Shown here: one piece after another, positions 5,819 to 6,517 of the stretch | Numbering within the stretch: position 1 is the stretch's first letter | Layout of the letters: the number at the start of each line of letters is the position of its first letter | From: Chersky-267 sp034666965 | GTDB lineage: Bacteria > Chloroflexota > Limnocylindria > Limnocylindrales > CSP1-4 | Direction of reading: 5' to 3' | Assembly (NCBI GenBank): GCA_034666965.1 | Contig: JAXDKT010000108.1 | Location: 1 to 6,517 of the forward strand | DNA: 6,517 nucleotides | The notes under the pieces: model-generated | Told to the model about the DNA's origin: nothing | Databases searched by the model: none | What the model saw: only the letters and a program-made list of their open reading frames with translations | Made by a program: the position numbers and the translations under genes

Positions 5819-6517
5819 TTAGCGAGACGCTGCCGGGCTCACCCCGTCGCCGAGGTCGACCGCGGTCGGTCCCGGGAGCTCGACGACCGTATCGGCCGCC
5901 GGATCGTAGCGATCGGTCGCGGTGAGGTAGATGACCTGGTGATCGACGGTCAGCTCGCGCAGGAGCTCGAAGGCGCGGGCGGCGTGGTGATCGTCGAAGG
6001 CGACGAACGGGTCGTCGAGGACGATCGGCGGGCGCCGATCGCCGGTGGCGTAGCGGACGAGTCCCAGCCGGGCCGCGAGATAGACCTTGCCCAGGGTTCC
6101 ATCCGAGAGCTCGCGGACGTCGACCCAGTCGCCCTTTTCGGGAGAGACCACCGAGATGGCCAGGGTCTCGTCGTCGATCCGGACCCGGCGGTAGCGACCG
6201 TCGGTGATCTGGCCCACGGCCGCGTTCATCCGCCGCTCGAGGAAGCGTGTGGCGCGGGCCATGGTCGAGACGATCGCTCGCTCCAGGCCGCCCAGCACCG
6301 CCTCGTAGACGCGCGCCCGGCGCTGCAAGGCGGCCAGCTGCTCTCGCCACAGGGCCAGGCGCTCGGTCTCGCCGGCCAGCTGCTCGGCGTCGATCGGGTT
6401 CGCATCGAGCTGGGCCTGCGCCTTGGCCTGGGCGGTCCGCGCGCCATCGAGGCGCGCCTGGGCCACGGCGACCTCGGCCTCGAACCGTTGGCGGGCTTCG
6501 GGCTCGAGGGCCTCGGG
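5819..6517 (-). CDS. SMC/Rad50/YhaN-like coiled-coil ATPase, C-terminal part (5' end beyond window)
   Basis: The frame is open from the stop at 5819 to the right edge, so at least 232 C-terminal residues of a larger protein are present. A GTG at 6466 could be read as a start, but the coding sequence continues upstream in frame with a Glu/Ala/Arg/Gln-rich helix, so I treat the gene as partial. In the 232-residue fragment, residues 1 to about 95 are an Ala/Arg/Glu/Leu-rich coiled coil. ITDGRYRRVRID at 104-115 begins the C-terminal ATPase lobe. ELSDGTLGKVYLAARL at 136-151 is the ABC-type signature, in the LSxGT form of Rad50/SbcC/YhaN proteins. PPIVLDDPFVAFDD at 163-176 holds Walker B and the D-loop. 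QVIYLTATDRYD at 194-205 is at the switch position, where related proteins usually have T-C-H. YhaN-like ATPases commonly pair with an SbcD/YhaO-type nuclease in DNA metabolism; such a partner could lie outside the window. The N-terminal Walker A lobe is not visible. Confidence 0.85.
   Translation of the reverse strand, partial: PEALEPEARQRFEAEVAVAQARLDGARTAQAKAQAQLDANPIDAEQLAGETERLALWREQLAALQRRARVYEAVLGGLERAIVSTMARATRFLERRMNAAVGQITDGRYRRVRIDDETLAISVVSPEKGDWVDVRELSDGTLGKVYLAARLGLVRYATGDRRPPIVLDDPFVAFDDHHAARAFELLRELTVDHQVIYLTATDRYDPAADTVVELPGPTAVDLGDGVSPAASR

Noticed and set aside
4972..5925. A 317-codon plus-strand open frame opposite the EamA gene
   Set aside because: It is Asp/Arg/Gly/Gln-rich, which is typical of the complement of a hydrophobic membrane-protein gene, and has no motif.
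5190..6350. A 386-codon minus-strand open frame overlapping the EamA and ATPase genes
   Set aside because: It is out of frame with both real genes on the same strand and reads as Arg/Ser/Pro-rich sequence. The EamA helices and the ATPase signature and Walker B lie in other frames.
6464..6466. GTG at 6466 as the true start of the ATPase gene
   Set aside because: The frame continues upstream to the window edge with coiled-coil-like residues and no stop, and the protein would lack its N-terminal Walker A lobe. An internal Val codon is more likely.
1..6517. tRNA, rRNA, CRISPR, insertion-sequence or phage signals
   Set aside because: No regularly spaced repeats, transposase or integrase-like frames, terminal inverted repeats or cloverleaf-sized gaps were seen. 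The genes fill nearly all the sequence.

Overview
This is a very GC-rich, densely coded bacterial window with almost no intergenic space. Long antisense open frames are everywhere, as expected at this GC content. The gene style is high-GC: GTG and TTG starts, few Shine-Dalgarno sites, and at least one TANNNT -10 hexamer placed 6 nt before a start codon, which suggests leaderless transcription. This fits a high-GC lineage such as Actinomycetota or a GC-rich Chloroflexota-type group. No marker gene fixes the taxon, so that is an inference. I see no phage, transposon, CRISPR, tRNA or rRNA signal.

Layout: (1) 45-887 (+) is an alpha/beta hydrolase. (2) 922-2043 (+) is a citrate synthase-family enzyme with an apparent leaderless promoter; it keeps the three conserved family histidines but has Glu where the catalytic Asp is usual. 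(3) 2059-3327 (-) is a 12-helix major facilitator transporter, convergent with the citrate synthase across 15 bp. (4) 3413-4018 (+), divergent from the transporter, is a small stand-alone P-loop kinase that closely resembles the 5'-OH polynucleotide kinase domain of bacterial Pnkp RNA-repair enzymes. (5) 4015-4908 (+) overlaps it by ATGA, has the only strong Shine-Dalgarno in the window, and encodes a membrane-anchored extracytoplasmic protein with a Ser/Pro/Gly/Thr linker and an unrecognised, probably beta-rich domain. (6) 4918-5808 (-) is an EamA/DMT-family ten-helix transporter. (7) 5819 to beyond 6517 (-) is the C-terminal part of an SMC/Rad50/YhaN-like coiled-coil ATPase, cut by the window edge and probably co-transcribed with the EamA gene.

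The genes do not form one obvious pathway. The arrangement is short transcription units: hydrolase plus citrate synthase (same strand, 34 bp apart); the lone MFS gene; the kinase plus anchored protein pair; and the ATPase plus EamA pair. The points most worth a second look are the free-standing Pnkp-like kinase coupled to an exported protein, the Asp-to-Glu substitution in the citrate synthase, and the leaderless-type promoter. I did not find a convincing new multi-gene system.
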